NCBI RefSeq assembly: GCF_024323335.1
Contig: NC_066580.1
Location: 90,396,547-90,460,546 of the forward strand
Origin: Lathyrus oleraceus
Taxonomy: Eukaryota; Streptophyta; Magnoliopsida; Fabales; Fabaceae
Reading direction: 5' to 3'
Length of the DNA: 64,000 nucleotides
A program made the translations under genes and the position numbers. Positions 11,655 through 23,657 of this stretch are shown piece after piece; position 1 is the first letter of the stretch, and every line of letters begins with the position of its first letter. The notes under the pieces were generated by a model. That model saw only the letters and a list, made by a program, of their open reading frames with translations, did no database searches and had not been told where the DNA came from.

Positions 11655-12484
11655 CAGGGTATGCATTAACAGAACCTTCTTCCAAACACTACCGCGAAAA
11701 CATCAGATTGTCAAACGCAGATGCAGTAAGGTGGATCGACAATATTCCATTGGAGAAGTGAACTATGGCATACGACAACGATCAACGATGGGGCCACACG
11801 ACAATAAATCTTGTGGAATCAATAAACTCTGTCTTCAAAGGCATCTGAAACCTACCTATAACCGCTTTAGTGCAAGCAACCTATTCCAGGCTAGGGGCGT
11901 TGTTTAAGACCAGACGTTCCAAATGGAGTTCAGTGTTACAATCTGGGCAGTTGTTCAGTGATGCTTCAATGAAATTCATTAAAGAAGAAGTTGTCAAAGC
12001 TAACACACATGTGGTCACGGTGTTTGACCGTACTAAAGGTTGGTACATTGTTGTTGAGTCCATGGATCACAATGAAGGCTTGTTGAGGGGACACTATCGA
12101 GTGGAACTAGATAGAGGTTGGTGCGACTGCGTAAAGTTCCAAGTCTTTCGTATGCCCTGCTCCCATGTCATAGCGGCATGTTCAAAGGTTCGATGGGATC
12201 CATCCAACTTACAATCTGACGTTTACAAAGTCATAAGTCTTTGCAATGTTTACAAAATTAGTTTTTCAGTGGTAGCAAAAGAGGATTAGTGGCATGCATA
12301 TCAAGAGGACATTCTCTAGCACAATGAAATAATACGAAGAAAGAAAAATGACCGCCCAAACAGCACCCGTATTCGAACCGAAATGGATACGGTGAACAAA
12401 ATAGTCAGATTATGTAGTTCATGTCGTCAGCCCGGTCATAATCGTACTAACTATCCCAGTGTTGGAACAAGCACAACAAGATAA
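11655..12484 (+). pseudogene. MULE transposase, C-terminal fragment
   Basis: The frame from about 11655 encodes the end of a MuDR-type transposase: YALTEPSSKHYREN, a WIDNIP segment, GHTTINLVESINSVFKG, then LVQATYSRLGALFKTRR. A SWIM zinc finger follows (CDCVKFQVFRMPCSHV, near 12124-12171) and last a zinc-knuckle remnant (CSSCRQPGHNRTNY near 12415-12460, with the final Cys changed to Tyr). Stops interrupt it at 11759-11761, 11846-11848, 12287-12289 and near 12329. The first falls in an EK-stop-TMAYD context where the family has Trp and the second where it has Arg, both explained by C/G-to-T/A changes. The catalytic DDE region that should lie upstream is missing; the MULE's GC-rich promoter array lies there instead. 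Confidence 0.85.
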
Positions 12485-12752
12485 TTTTAATTGTAACTCT
12501 TTTGCTTTATATTAAAAATAATATTCATTTCGTATGATAACTTTGTGAGGAAATACCATCATAGACAAATACAACACATAAGCAACACATAAACAACAAC
12601 ACAAGAAACTACAACAAATAAAATACCATCACTAACAAATACAACACATAAACAACATAACTATGTGATTACAACAACATAATTATGCAATTACAACCAT
12701 CAAAATAATTTTGTGAGGAGTATACATCATCCTGTGAACGTCTCTGTCAGTT

Positions 12753-12992
12753 TTAATATCCACCCAGAAACGAACTTCTCCATTTTGGTTGAACGTCGTA
12801 TCGCCATTGAATTCTTCTGATCCTTTCACCGTCTGCAATGTCTCCATCTAACCAACGGTTCAAAGTTTGGTTAAGATGTTCGAACGTGTCTACATTCCAA
12901 AGTCGAATCTTCATCAGAGATTGAATTGTTGAAAAGATTAAACCGACATTTCTCTTGTGAATATATGGACACAAGTATGAATATACAGACAT
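12753..12992 (-). CDS. 79-aa ORF inside the MULE, function unknown
   Basis: The ORF begins MSVYSYLCPYIHKRNVG, has a central MKIRLWNVDTFEHLNQTLNR segment and a basic, tryptophan-containing end (GERIRRIQWRYDVQPKW), and stops at 12753-12755. I chose the ATG at 12992 because a TATAAATA box lies 80 bases upstream on the same strand, at the inner edge of the right TIR. The frame stays open for another 43 codons upstream, through what would be the leader. The ORF has no stop although the other genes of the element have several. The composition looks like a small helical protein. I do not recognise a domain and do not assign a function. It could also be the remains of a longer MULE-borne gene. Confidence 0.45.
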   Translation of the reverse strand: MSVYSYLCPYIHKRNVGLIFSTIQSLMKIRLWNVDTFEHLNQTLNRWLDGDIADGERIRRIQWRYDVQPKWRSSFLGGY

Positions 12993-13071
12993 TTTAAAGA
13001 AAATTGAAGGAGATTGAAGGAAAATGGAATGAGGGTAAGAAGTTGTGTGAGAAATTATGGACGGAATGTTG

Positions 13072-13079
13072 TATTTATA
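13072..13079 (-). promoter_or_regulatory. TATA box at inner edge of right TIR
   Basis: On the minus strand the sequence reads TATAAATA, 80 bases upstream of the ATG of the 79-codon ORF and just inside the GC-rich TIR array. The same CTATAAATA core recurs upstream of the PMD gene near 11170. Confidence 0.5.
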
Positions 13080-13357
13080 GATGAGTGTACATGCATGCGC
13101 CATTACTTTGGACGCACACACACATGCCTACATGCACGCGTCAATGCTTTTGGCTCGCGCACACATGCCTACATGCATGCGTCAGTGCTTTTGGCGCGCA
13201 CACACATGGCTACATGCATGCGCTAATGACTTTGACGCCTCCTGTTCATTGGAAATTACATGCGTCAGTTCAACTGACGCATAAGTCATGAAAGATAGGT
13301 ATTTCCGTAATTATTTTAAAAAATAGATTATTTTAGAATTTAAATTTAAAAAAAATC
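13080..13357 (-). repeat. Right TIR of the MULE
   Basis: A GC-rich part (13080-13285) holds three roughly 55-60-base tandem units containing ACATGCATGCGTCA and TTTTGGCGCGCACACACATG. It is followed by CAGTTCAACTGACGCAT and an AT-rich outer end that is the reverse complement of the left terminus. It ends ...AAAAAAAATC next to the 9-bp duplication. Confidence 0.82.
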
Positions 13358-13366
13358 ACAAATGTT

Positions 13367-13692
13367 AAACGATAAAACTATTCTCTTATATGATGTTATC
13401 ATCATTAGAATATTGTTTTTCAAACCATTATTAATTCAATATTGTTTATCACTTCTAGTTCCAAGAACATTTTACCCTAATGTGACTTTCCACATCCATT
13501 TATTTATGCAGAAGAGTGAAGTTAAAAAGTCTATGATGTCATACCTGTAGTCGGGTAATATACTGGTTGGTTGAGGGGTTTGTCTAGTAGATAGGTAATC
13601 TAGTACAGTGTTTATGCTTCTTTATTTCTTTCTTCTTACGTGTCTGTTATGCATACTTCTATATTCTACTGTATCTATTTTTTAAACTTACT

Positions 13693-13746
<54 letters not shown>

Positions 13747-15680
13747 CAATTTTAAAATATCAAATTTTCCCCTAATTTTTAATCCTATGATATTGGATTT
13801 CAAATACTTGGAGTACTCTACTTAGATACTACATATACCAAATTATTTTTATTTATTATGATGGATGGTTTTTACCATATGGAGTGTGAAATTTAATTTT
13901 ATAACAGTGTACTATTTCTCATATTTTTTTTCCAAGTAGAAGTTGAAGTTGAAATATGCAGTTGAGACGATGAGAGAGTAGAGGTGGATCTGACAATAGA
14001 AGCTACCTAGCACGTGTGTAGGAGGAGTTTTGACATTGAAAACAACTAAACAGACATTTCATCCTATAATTAATCTACTCATTGGTTGTGATAGTAACTT
14101 TGATATATGACACTTCACTACCTTATTCTTCTTCTTCCCTCTTTCCTATATACAAACACCACTACTCAAATAACCTCTTTTTACAATCTTCCAAACAGAG
14201 TAATTTTCCATTATTTTTTTATACCACAGAACAGAGGCACTGATCATCCACAAGCTACACACGTGATGGCATTTATAATAAACTCACAAGTCCATCCAAC
14301 GAAAGAAACAAAAAATGTTTGGATCATTCACACGTGTGACACTACATGTTCAAACAAATCATTTTCGAATCATGTAATGCAAATTGGCACTAAGTTCTTG
14401 TTGGTGTTTTATTTTATGTTTGGTGTGGACTTTTCTTGGAAGGAGTATTATTGCAAACAACTTAAGGGCTTAATTAATAATTATATCATTTCAATATATT
14501 AGTTAGTTTGACTATATCAGTTAGACTTTGAGTTTAGATGACTCAATTATATTATTATCCAATTTTTGTACTTAAATAGAAAGAACAAGTGCCATGTACA
14601 ATACAAGTTACCAAGAGAGAAATAATGTGGCTCTAATTTGTCATTTGTGGTGACATAAAGTGATATTAAAGCAACCTAATGTATTTATGTTCATGTGCCT
14701 GCACATTTGGAACAAGAAGCCATTTAAGATACGACAAATGTGATCACATTAGTATTGAACTTGTTTTATTACTAAGCATTGATATTGAGGTTTTATTTTT
14801 AGATGAAATGAAACTATTCAGTAGAAACTCACACACAATTATGAGCATCAGAGTTCAGAGTTCAAATCCTGATGATGGCATCCAACCTAACAATATCATA
14901 TCAGCTTCTATCGGTTGAATTAAGATTTATAGACTGATTTCGAGCTTTTGGGCAATGAGTCATGATAATCTAAAGTTCGGCCGGAAGATAAGTAAAGTCT
15001 GATTAGTCAAGATTTGAACTCCGGATTTTTCTTTAACAACTCATAAATTGGAAGAAAAAAAATGAAGGGTATATTGAACAAAAATATAAGTTAGAATTGT
15101 GGGGTGCATTAGAAAAATAAAGGGTGTAAATACAAATTCTCTGCTACTTAGATATGGCAACAGGACGGAGTCGGTTTTAAGCAATACCTTTCTCTGAGGT
15201 AAAAATCAAATGAATGCATAATCATGGACATTCAAATACACATTTATGACAATTTCAAAACTTTTGTTGTTTGTAACATACCTCGCATCTAGTGGCTAAG
15301 AGGTAGTAGCAATATCAAGTTCTGTACAATTTAAGTAAGAAAAAACCTCCAATAAATTTGCAGTTAACCGGCTCAGGCGTAAACTCAAGGAGAGGGGAGT
15401 GATATCTATGACTATGAGGACCATCAAATACTACAAAGTGGAGCACTCTAAATGTTTCACAAGCTATAACATATCTTCAACCAAAAATCTTACCAGCATC
15501 AATCAAGCAAGCATCCTATTGATGATCTGAATGACATCTCTGGTATATGTTCTGCATAATTGGTTTATGAGAGAACCCAGAAAACCTCCAAACTGAAAAA
15601 CCAATGAAGGACTGAGATCATGGGTTCATAGGGACACAGAAAAACCGAATCAGGTAGCTACAGCAGCACTGCACCTATGA
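13367..15680. other. Intergenic DNA downstream of GNL1
   Basis: No gene is supported. A pure AT dinucleotide run occupies about 13697-13741. Around 14853-15025 a possible small inverted-repeat element is bounded by AGAGTTCAAATCC on the left and the near-complement GATTTGAACTCC on the right. The 3'UTR and polyadenylation site of GNL1 must lie within about 15200-15680, but I cannot place them exactly. Confidence 0.5.
13697..13741. repeat. (AT)n microsatellite
   Basis: About 22 uninterrupted AT units. Confidence 0.95.
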
Positions 15681-18600
15681 TTAACCGATACCATTACCAT
15701 TACCATCTTGGTCTGCTGCTTCATTTGAATGCACGGAAACATTTTCAGCAGACCCTCTATCTCCCACTTGTTCAGTCTGTTTCTGCTCCAATTGCTTTGA
15801 ATCTTGCTCAGGGAACACCTCGGTTTGTAACGATGGGGCGATATTATTTATATGCAGCCATGTTAGTTCCCATAAACTATTTCCATCACCATTACTACTG
15901 CTTCGCTCTAGTATGCGTCCTGCTTTCATAACAAGTAAAGTGTTCTTGAGAAGCTCGGGTACAAGCTCTTGAAGCTTCTCGCTTCTCCTTCCCCTAATTT
16001 TCACCTTCATAAATATTTCGAAACGATTTAACGCACCCAACCATAATTTGCTGAAGTCTGTAGATTGTGATAGGTCTTGGAGTAACAAGAGAAAAACTTT
16101 AGACAAGAGCTTCAAGGCAAGAATAAGTGTTCCTTCCATGTTCCGGTAGTCCTTTTGAGAGTGTGTCTGAGAAATTTCAAGCAAGTCATCAAGCACGGTG
16201 AAGATCACTTGATCAAAACATTGTAACCACAAGCCATGTGGAAGATGAATCCCAACTGATCCTGTTAAGCAATTCTGCAACGATAACAACGCATGGTTTC
16301 GAACCTCTTCTCTTTGGTCCAAACATAGTTTTTTTAGTCCTTGTATGAGCCTCAACCACATATCCCCAATATCCTGCAACATCTTTGCCACTTCTTCTTC
16401 TGTCATTGCTTGCTTAGCATCATTAGTCCACTTCTCAAGACAATTGACAGACCCTGTCATTAGATCAAGTGCCACTACAGACCGCTCAACCTGTCCAACA
16501 CGAGACTCGGCAAATTGCTTTGCAGCATCTACACAGAGAACAAAATTAGCTGGGAGTATGTGGGCTCCATCTGACATAATGAAAAACAATGCATCAAATC
16601 CAGCCTCGGACGATTCCAAGTGTCTAGCAGTGATGGAAAGCAGCGATGTTATTGTCCGCCACCCTAACTGAGATCTAATATGAGAAGCATTTGCCTTCAC
16701 AAGGTTACTAACTTCCTGTGTAATCTGTTCATAGTATGTGTCAGCGACCCGTGCGTCAAGCTTCAGGACAAGTTGCAGGGACCTCAAAAGTTCATCAGTA
16801 ATGTTCTCTTTGTAAGGAAGTAAGCGATGGCAAATCCTTAAGAGTCCAAAGACAGCCTTCTCTACCTGTGCACAAGGCATCACGGTTGATTGCACAATAT
16901 TGGAAATATGCTCATAAACATCCGGCCAAAGAAGCTCAATTCTATCTCGGTTATTCAGAGTGATTGCTACCAGTAACTCCAAGCAGAAAACTGAAGTATC
17001 TTCATCCTCAAATGTGTTGTTCCCTTTCTTCGGTTTCACTCCTGCGCTTTTGAGTGCTTTAGCAAGGTGCAATAGAGATTCAGCTTGCAAAAACTTACTC
17101 TCAGTAAATATGCTCTCAATGTGACACTTTTGAATTGTTTGAAGGGAACATTGTTGAGCAGCAACTTGTTCTTCAGATGGTACTGATTTTGTCTCTTCAG
17201 CACCAAGATATAAGAGTTGACTAAACCTGCTGATCAATCCTGAAGATCTCTTTGGAGTACTAACAGATAAAAGCTGAGATGAAGATAAAGAGTTAGCATA
17301 GCTTTTCCCACTCCCAGTTTCTGTGGAAGTTTCTGACTCTTCGGCCGCATCATTGGCCATTTGAGAAGGAAGAAGACCTAACTTCTGAAATTTTAAAATA
17401 CAATCAAGAATATTCCTCCATCCTGTGCGGATGTAATCACCATACCTATTCGCAATAGTAAAAACAGTCTCAGTTGCCATTCTTGCTTTTGTGTCCTCTC
17501 CGAAGGCTAAAATTGACTCCTCGGGAGATAAAGGATCCAAAATAGTAACGAACTTACAAAGCGACACAACCAAATCATCTAGTACACTTTCAAGATGATA
17601 ATAGGCTGATACCTTTGCAACAGCTAAGAATCCATCTATACATATTTGATACACCTCTTCAGTTTCAGCATTGTCAAATACCACAGAAATGGCAGCAACT
17701 GTTGGGCCGGACAATATGGCAAACATATCATAATCAAGGTGTGCTCTGCAATCAGAAACAATGAAGGGAGCTGTGTCTTTTGACTTGTTTATGAGATAAA
17801 TCCAACGACTTGGGGTCATTTCAGGAAAAGCGGAACCTTGCTCAGGAGTTGTCCGGATCTCGCTTTTACAAATTGAGTGATATAGCCCAGACAGGACTTC
17901 TCGGGGTAGATCATTGCCACCATTTATTTGCCTATTATTTCGGACAAAATCTTCTTCTGTCATCTTCTTTTTGACCTGGGAATTGTGATGATCTGTATTA
18001 AGCAATATAATTGAATATGATAACAAGAGAGCGGCATCCTTGTTAGCTAGGATATGTGGTGACTGCTCATAATATCTATCTGAGAAGGCTTCTAGCACCC
18101 TCTGAATCTTCTGTGATTCTCCAGGCAGTCTGAAAGTCTCCAAAAATATACGCAGAGCTGTATCTACTGCCATGTCTTTGAAATCAAATGTTCTAGCAAA
18201 TTCATGAAGAACCTGAACACAGAACTCGTCATGGTTTCCAAGGTAATCACCAATGAGATTCTTATCCAACCCAGTAGTGTACCTGAAAAAGGAGGCAACA
18301 CTTTGGGGATCAAGTTTGTCGGGCAAAAGATGTACTCCTTGGAGAAACTGAAGACCTTTCTTGGCATCACGATTAAAATGATCGGCTCCAATCATCAACC
18401 TTTTCTTGAAGTGCTTTCTTCGACCAACAAAAGGAACCCAATTATTTGGATCGGTGAAGTTTTCACAATTTTCAAGCCAGAATGGAGTGTACTCTTCAAG
18501 ATTCTCAACAGAATGTGCTGAACTCAAAGATCCTTTACCTATCCTTTCAGCCATTCCTTGTATGATGGCAATTAGACCATCCAAAGCAAGAATATTTAAG

Positions 18601-20689
18601 GAAGATAATGGACTGTTCACAGGAAATGCACTCTTGGACAACAAATTAGCAATGTCTTCAAAGATATTACTGCAAGTTGTGTCACAATCAAAGTTAGCAT
18701 ACATCTCCACCACAAATGCTTTTTGCCTGCAGAAGTCAACAAGTGCCTCCATGGCTACTTCCTGTTGTTGATATGAAGCCCCATATTTGCTTTGTGCAAG
18801 TCTCAAAATTACACAAGAAAAAAATGCTTCTAGCTGTAACTTGAGTTCTGTACGAAGATGATGATACAAATTTAAAACAATGCTACTTACCATGGAAAGT
18901 ACAAGGGGGCTCATTGACAAACCAAATTGCATAAGATTACAGAATAATTCATCCTGAATTATGCTCAACAACCTAGGGTGTCGGTGAAAAGAAGAACCTC
19001 CCAATTCTATGGCTGAATTAATCAAAGTTAAGGCAAAAAGAGGAACATCTTCATCAAATGCTATTGTGTTTGATCGAGGACTCATTCCCATATGCTCAGC
19101 AACGTTCAACAGTGAACACAAGAAGTGAAATATTTCCAGCATGCAGGGAATCCCATGTGGTTCATTCATGAGCTGTTCATTCAGATCAGTCTCCTTGCCA
19201 CTGCTTGCAGCTGTGTTTACATCCACTAAAATTGCTGCCGCATCACTCATAATATTAGAAGCAATGCCTGTGGACACAGATTGACTATCACTTGCAGAAA
19301 TCAAGCTACCATTTTCCAATTGTGTGTTTGTAGAATGATGCTCATTTTTCACACCATCAATCTGTCCCTCAAAGAAAAAACTATAAGTTATTAGATACCC
19401 AAGTTTATTTATACATGTTCCCTCTCTCAAATTTTGCACCAGCAAATCAGTTTGCAATATTGACAGTAAAAATATCAGTATTTGCATTCATCAAGGCAAT
19501 CTCTCAAACCCCTAACTAGTAAAAATACAAACACAGGCTGTAACAATCACTCTCAATGTTATTTCCCGTTTATATCTTAGTTTCTTATCAGTTTCATGGA
19601 ATTCTACTCGATGATATATTTAAGGATTTTATTGAGTGGTTTAGGTTGTTTTAGGATGATTGCAATAAAGTTGAAGTCATATAGCATATCATATGGATGA
19701 TAAACAATTATGTAAGAGAAAATAAGTTTTAAGTTTCAATGATTTCAGATTTGTCAGCTGAGAATAAGTGAACAAAAATAACATTATTGATAAAAAAAAT
19801 TTAGCATAAATTTGAATTGTACCACCACCCTAAGATCCCTATTTCTCCTGACAATCATGTTCCTCGCTAACAAGTAGCAACCGTTTGAAATTGCCACAGA
19901 TAAAAGTGATTTGCATGCAACAGGACAAAGGTAAAACAATATTTTTACCTTTTCTTTTAAAGCAGTGCTCCCATTTACAAATGCATGCTCTGTAACGTCA
20001 ATGTCTTGAAGGTGACAGAAGATAGACCGAACAAGTTCATGCATTGTGTAGCGTGCTATCCTCTGCAACAACTCACTTTTGGTTCCTGCTTGATGAACTA
20101 TACGGAAACAAGTGTTTACTATGGTGCAAATATGCTGGTTACTCAGCATTACAGATGCTTTACTTTTCACACATGCCAAAAAAGCTTGTAATATCTTCAT
20201 TAATACCACTTCTTCTGATCCTGGATCAGTCACCTCAAATCTACAACTTGTGACAGCATCAACTACCAAGTGCATGGCATCCCCAACATTGACAGTGTTC
20301 TGATCAATTACATCCAGAGTTAAGATCTTGTAAACAGACGACAGAGCAACACCAGTAATTGGTGCGCCAGTTTCATCTGATTGAATCACATCCAGAAAAG
20401 GCTGGAGATACAAGACAGGGTCTATGACATGCCAATGACTCTGCCACAAAAAAATCTGCTTCCTTAAGTTCTTTAAAGACTGAACAAGAGAGTGCTCCAA
20501 TTGATCTTCGTCTGACATATAATGAACACCCCATCTAACATTTCTTCGCATGACTGCCAAAACAGCACCAATTTCTGCATTGATCATGCACGCCACAGTA
20601 GTTCTGCTAAGATATCCAGCACCACACTGCCCAGCTTCCTCTTCCATTGTATCAATACCAGTTTGCATTTCCAACTTTGTATGTTCCAT
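15681..20689 (-). CDS. GNL1: ARF guanine-nucleotide exchange factor GNOM-LIKE 1
   Basis: This large ARF-GEF of the GBF1/GNOM family activates ARF GTPases for COPI-coated vesicle formation; in Arabidopsis, GNL1 acts at the Golgi in Golgi-to-ER traffic. Coding exon 1 is 20689-19949 (247 codons) and exon 2 is 19361-15681. The 587-bp intron (19948-19362) has GT...CAG borders and phase 0, giving 1473 residues, close to the family's usual 1450. Domains: DCB at about 1-240 (ACMINAEIGAVLAVMRRNVRWG), HUS with NTIAFDEDVPLFAL, Sec7 at about 565-755 with the catalytic Glu in FRLPGESQKIQR (about residue 661), then the HDS repeats. I chose this ATG because it starts the conserved N-terminus. GNL1 fits better than GNOM: several DCB segments match GNL1, and a Leu stands in the ILLNTD motif (about residue 700) where GNOM has a Met that confers brefeldin A sensitivity. 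No frameshift or stop is seen. I expect it to be functional. Confidence 0.92.
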
Positions 20690-20703
20690 TTTGCCAAGCA
20701 AAC

Positions 20704-21686
20704 CTGTTTGACATTCACCAAAAAAACAATTCTGAAAATGAAACACAACCCAAAGAAAAGCAACTTTGAAACAGACAACCAATACAATTACAACGCAATT
20801 TGGATATCCACATGTCAAAGTGAAGCATAAGAAACACAACCCAATGAAAAGCAATTTTGAAACAGACAACCAATACAATTACAAGGCAATTTGGATATCC
20901 ACATGTCAAAGTGAAGCATAAGAAACACAAAAATTCCAATATCAAATCAACAAGGTTTAAAATATAAAACAAAGTTTGAGTGTCAACCAAAACTTCATAG
21001 AAACTCTTCAAGACAATATATAACATACATACATGAACATGAAGCACTACTATTGAATAGCAGCTATGGTAGCGCTATAGCACCATAGCATATTGGAATT
21101 TTAACAAACCGGTATTGTTCCATGATACACAACTCAAGACAAACTGTTGTGAAACAGAAACTTGTAGAAAAATATTTTCTGCAATCTGCCATTGACAACA
21201 CCGCAGTTCAAAGCTCTAATTACGCGCAAACAAATTCAACTTTATCACCAATCACCTATACATGTTGAAATCAAACCAACACTGCTTCAACTCTCTCCAT
21301 TATAAAACCATCATTACACTGAAATTCACCTGGAACAACAAGCTACTCCAACCAGCAACTACATCACTCACTGATTCCTCCGCAAAAATACAACTTCAGG
21401 TGAAAATTCTCAAATTAAGTTCAATTCAACCACAAACTCTCTAAACAAAACCCTTAGATCTAGAATGAAATAAACAATTTTAGATTGAATCAATTTAATT
21501 GAACAGTAACAACGAATTTAATGATCAATTGGGACATAGCCCAATTGAAATAAAAGACTCCCAAACAGCATGATAAACCTTTGATTTGGACACTTACACA
21601 AAAGAAAACGAATATCAACATTGAAAATTTAATCTTAATGGTGGAAATGAAAACAGTGGCAGATGAAGAAGAGGGAAGAAGGTTAC
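20704..21686 (-). other. Probable 5'UTR intron of GNL1
   Basis: On the minus strand a GTAACC donor follows CACGATCTCG at 21687, and a TGTCAAACAG acceptor precedes a 14-base leader segment that ends at the ATG. This gives a 983-base leader intron, a layout common in GNOM-family genes. The upstream leader exon would be roughly 21687-21790. No clear TATA box is seen upstream. A pyrimidine/purine-biased stretch (AGAGAGAGTGAAAAAGG on the minus strand, complement near 21785-21805) is the likely core promoter. The exon boundaries are inferred, not shown by transcripts. Confidence 0.6.
20742..20923. repeat. 91-bp tandem duplication in the GNL1 leader intron
   Basis: Two head-to-tail copies of a 91-bp unit share TTTGAAACAGACAACC and TTGGATATCCACATGTC with only a few differences. 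The array starts about 40 bases inside the 3' end of the intron, so it places a second branch-point and pyrimidine-tract region next to the acceptor. Confidence 0.9.
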
Positions 21687-21789
21687 CGAGATCGTGAGAG
21701 TTAGGTCAAAAATCGGAGCTGGTGTGTTGCATTGAAATCATGCTTTTGTGCTACTTCAAATCTAAATCTTCACAATAACAGGTTCCCCT

Positions 21790-22560
21790 TTTTCACTCTC
21801 TCTTGCACACACAACAAATTATGACAAAAATATCACCAATTTTTTTTCATTCAATTTTTGTATTTTCGACACTATTTTATGAATTTATTATGATTTAGAT
21901 TACCACTCCAATGGCAAATTACTTTATTATTACTCTTTTTTTTTGTTTTCCTATATAAATATTGATTTTCCATTTAAATTTTTTAATTAATATGATAATT
22001 AATACAGAAAAAATAAAAAATGAAGGACGCGTATCGTAATATTATTAGAATAATTTAAATGATTTAATATATTGATAATTTCTTATTGAGTGATTATATA
22101 AAAAAAATTATTCTGATATCAATTAAACTCATTAACATAGTATAATTTTAAGTTCTTTTTTTCGGAGGTTCAAATCTAAAATTATCTAAATTAAAACTCT
22201 AAATTGATTTAACAATATTTAAAATTAAATCATCAGGATCGAATTAAATTTTAATTTAATTTTTTAAAATCGGATCATGTATATATTTTAATAATGTTTT
22301 ATATTAGTACGGTATATTGATCGGTCTCCAATTCTATTTGTTTTCTGACACTCATTCGACACAATTTCACGAAGTCGGTAACACATTATTCTACCTATTT
22401 TGTTATTCTGTTTAGTAAATTAGATGTTTGCATTTTTATTTCAGTTTGATAATTATCTTTGGTTTGCGTCATTATACTCCATTTTATGTCCCCTTATGGT
22501 AGTTTTATTGGTTTCAGGTGTAAGCAAGAATACCGAAGGACTCGCCAAGGGAATCGGACG
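21790..22560. other. AT-rich upstream region of GNL1
   Basis: No gene is seen. The region is strongly AT-rich and separates the GNL1 leader from the retroelement stack that begins at 22561, so retroelement DNA starts only about 0.8 kb upstream of the inferred transcription start. Confidence 0.5.
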
Positions 22561-22996
22561 TCCCCGGCAGCGGTGCAAAAAATTTGATCGGGAAAATAAC
22601 AAGTGTATTATTTTGCCAATGTAATAATAATAGGGATATTTCCCAAAGATCGATCTTGAGGACTGCGCAGCAATACAAGTTCAAATTGTGATTCAATTGA
22701 ACAAAACAAGTAATTGGGGTTTTGTAAAAAGTCACTGTATAAGGGAATTAGAAAATAAAGCGGAATAAATATTTTTCACAGTTTATAATAATATGTCAAG
22801 GATGGTGTATGAATCTCTCCTGCAATGACTTTGAATGTATATCTCCTTAAACAGTTCAAAATGAGCAATTATCGGATCTTAAAATTATTTTTCCCCAAGA
22901 CCTCATAGGGAAACCTTTGATCATTCATTCTAATCTCTAAGTCCTTAGGCGATTATAATGAAACCAAGCCGTACAAATTAACAAATTGTTAACCAT

Positions 22997-23248
22997 ATAA
23001 CAATCCTTATTTTTCTGATACCCTATGGTTAACAAATTGATATCACTTAGGGCTAGGGATACCCTATGGTTACCGGCTTTATAACAATCCTTATTTTTCT
23101 AATACCCTATGATTAACAAATTGATATCACTTAGGGCTATGGATACCCTATGGTTACCGGTTTTATAACAATCCTTATTTTTCTGATACCCTATGGTTAA
23201 CAAATTGATATCACTTAGGGCTAAGGATACTCTATGGTTACCGGTTTT
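22997..23248. repeat. Three tandem copies of an 84-bp unit
   Basis: Copies start at 22997, 23081 and 23165, each beginning ATAACAATCCTTATTTTTCT. Within each unit the phrase GATACCCTATGGTTA occurs twice in degenerate form. They fill the loop of the surrounding palindrome and belong to the LTR. Confidence 0.9.
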
Positions 23249-23657
23249 ATCTTGTTAATTTGTACGACTTGGTTTCATTATAATCGCCTAAGGACTTAGA
23301 GATTAGAATGAATGACCAAAAGTTTTCCTCTGAGGTCTTTGGGGGAAATGATTTTAAGATCCGGTAATTGCTCATTTTGAACTGTTTAAGGAGATATACA
23401 TTCAAAGTCATTGCAGGAGAGATTCATACACCATCCTTGACATATTATTATAAACTGTGAAAAAGATTTATTCTGCTTTATTTTCTAATTCCATTATACA
23501 GTGACTTTTTAGAAAACCCCAAGTATTTGTTTTGTTCAATTGAATCACAATTTGAACTTGTATTATTGCCCAGTCCTCGAGATCGATCTTTGGGAAATAT
23601 CCCTATTATTACTATATTGGCAAAATAGTACACTTGCTATTTTCCCGATCAAGTTTT

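Larger units (their letters stand above)
8411..13357. mobile_element. Mutator-like element (MULE) with PMD gene and transposase remnant
   Basis: The ends are inverted repeats: GAATTTTTTTTAAAT on the left and the near-complement ATTTAAAAAAAATC on the right. Inside them an AT-rich zone and then a GTCAGTTGAACTGGCGCAT-like block are shared. The flanks carry ACAAGTGTT (8402-8410) and ACAAATGTT (13358-13366), a 9-bp target duplication with one mismatch, the length expected of Mutator elements. Contents in order are a PMD pseudogene on the minus strand, a TIR-like promoter copy, a MULE transposase C-terminus on the plus strand, and a 79-codon minus-strand ORF. The catalytic part of the transposase is absent, so the element is non-autonomous today. 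Its 4.9-kb size, 9-bp duplication and SWIM-type transposase agree, so the identification is firm. Confidence 0.88.

Noticed and set aside
13014..13291. Overlapping plus-strand ORFs of 60-70 codons with repeated His/Ala/Arg/Cys-rich peptides
   Set aside because: They are by-products of the GC-rich tandem units of the right TIR, open in several frames at once, with no start context or motif.
14853..15025. Possible MITE or SINE with GTTCAAATCC boxes
   Set aside because: The inverted ends are short (about 11 bases) and no target duplication or tRNA-like A box could be confirmed, so it is mentioned only as a possibility in the spacer entry.
16345..18771. Several plus-strand ORFs of 100-120 codons
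   Set aside because: They are antisense to the conserved GNL1 exon, whose Sec7 and HDS sequence explains the lack of stops.
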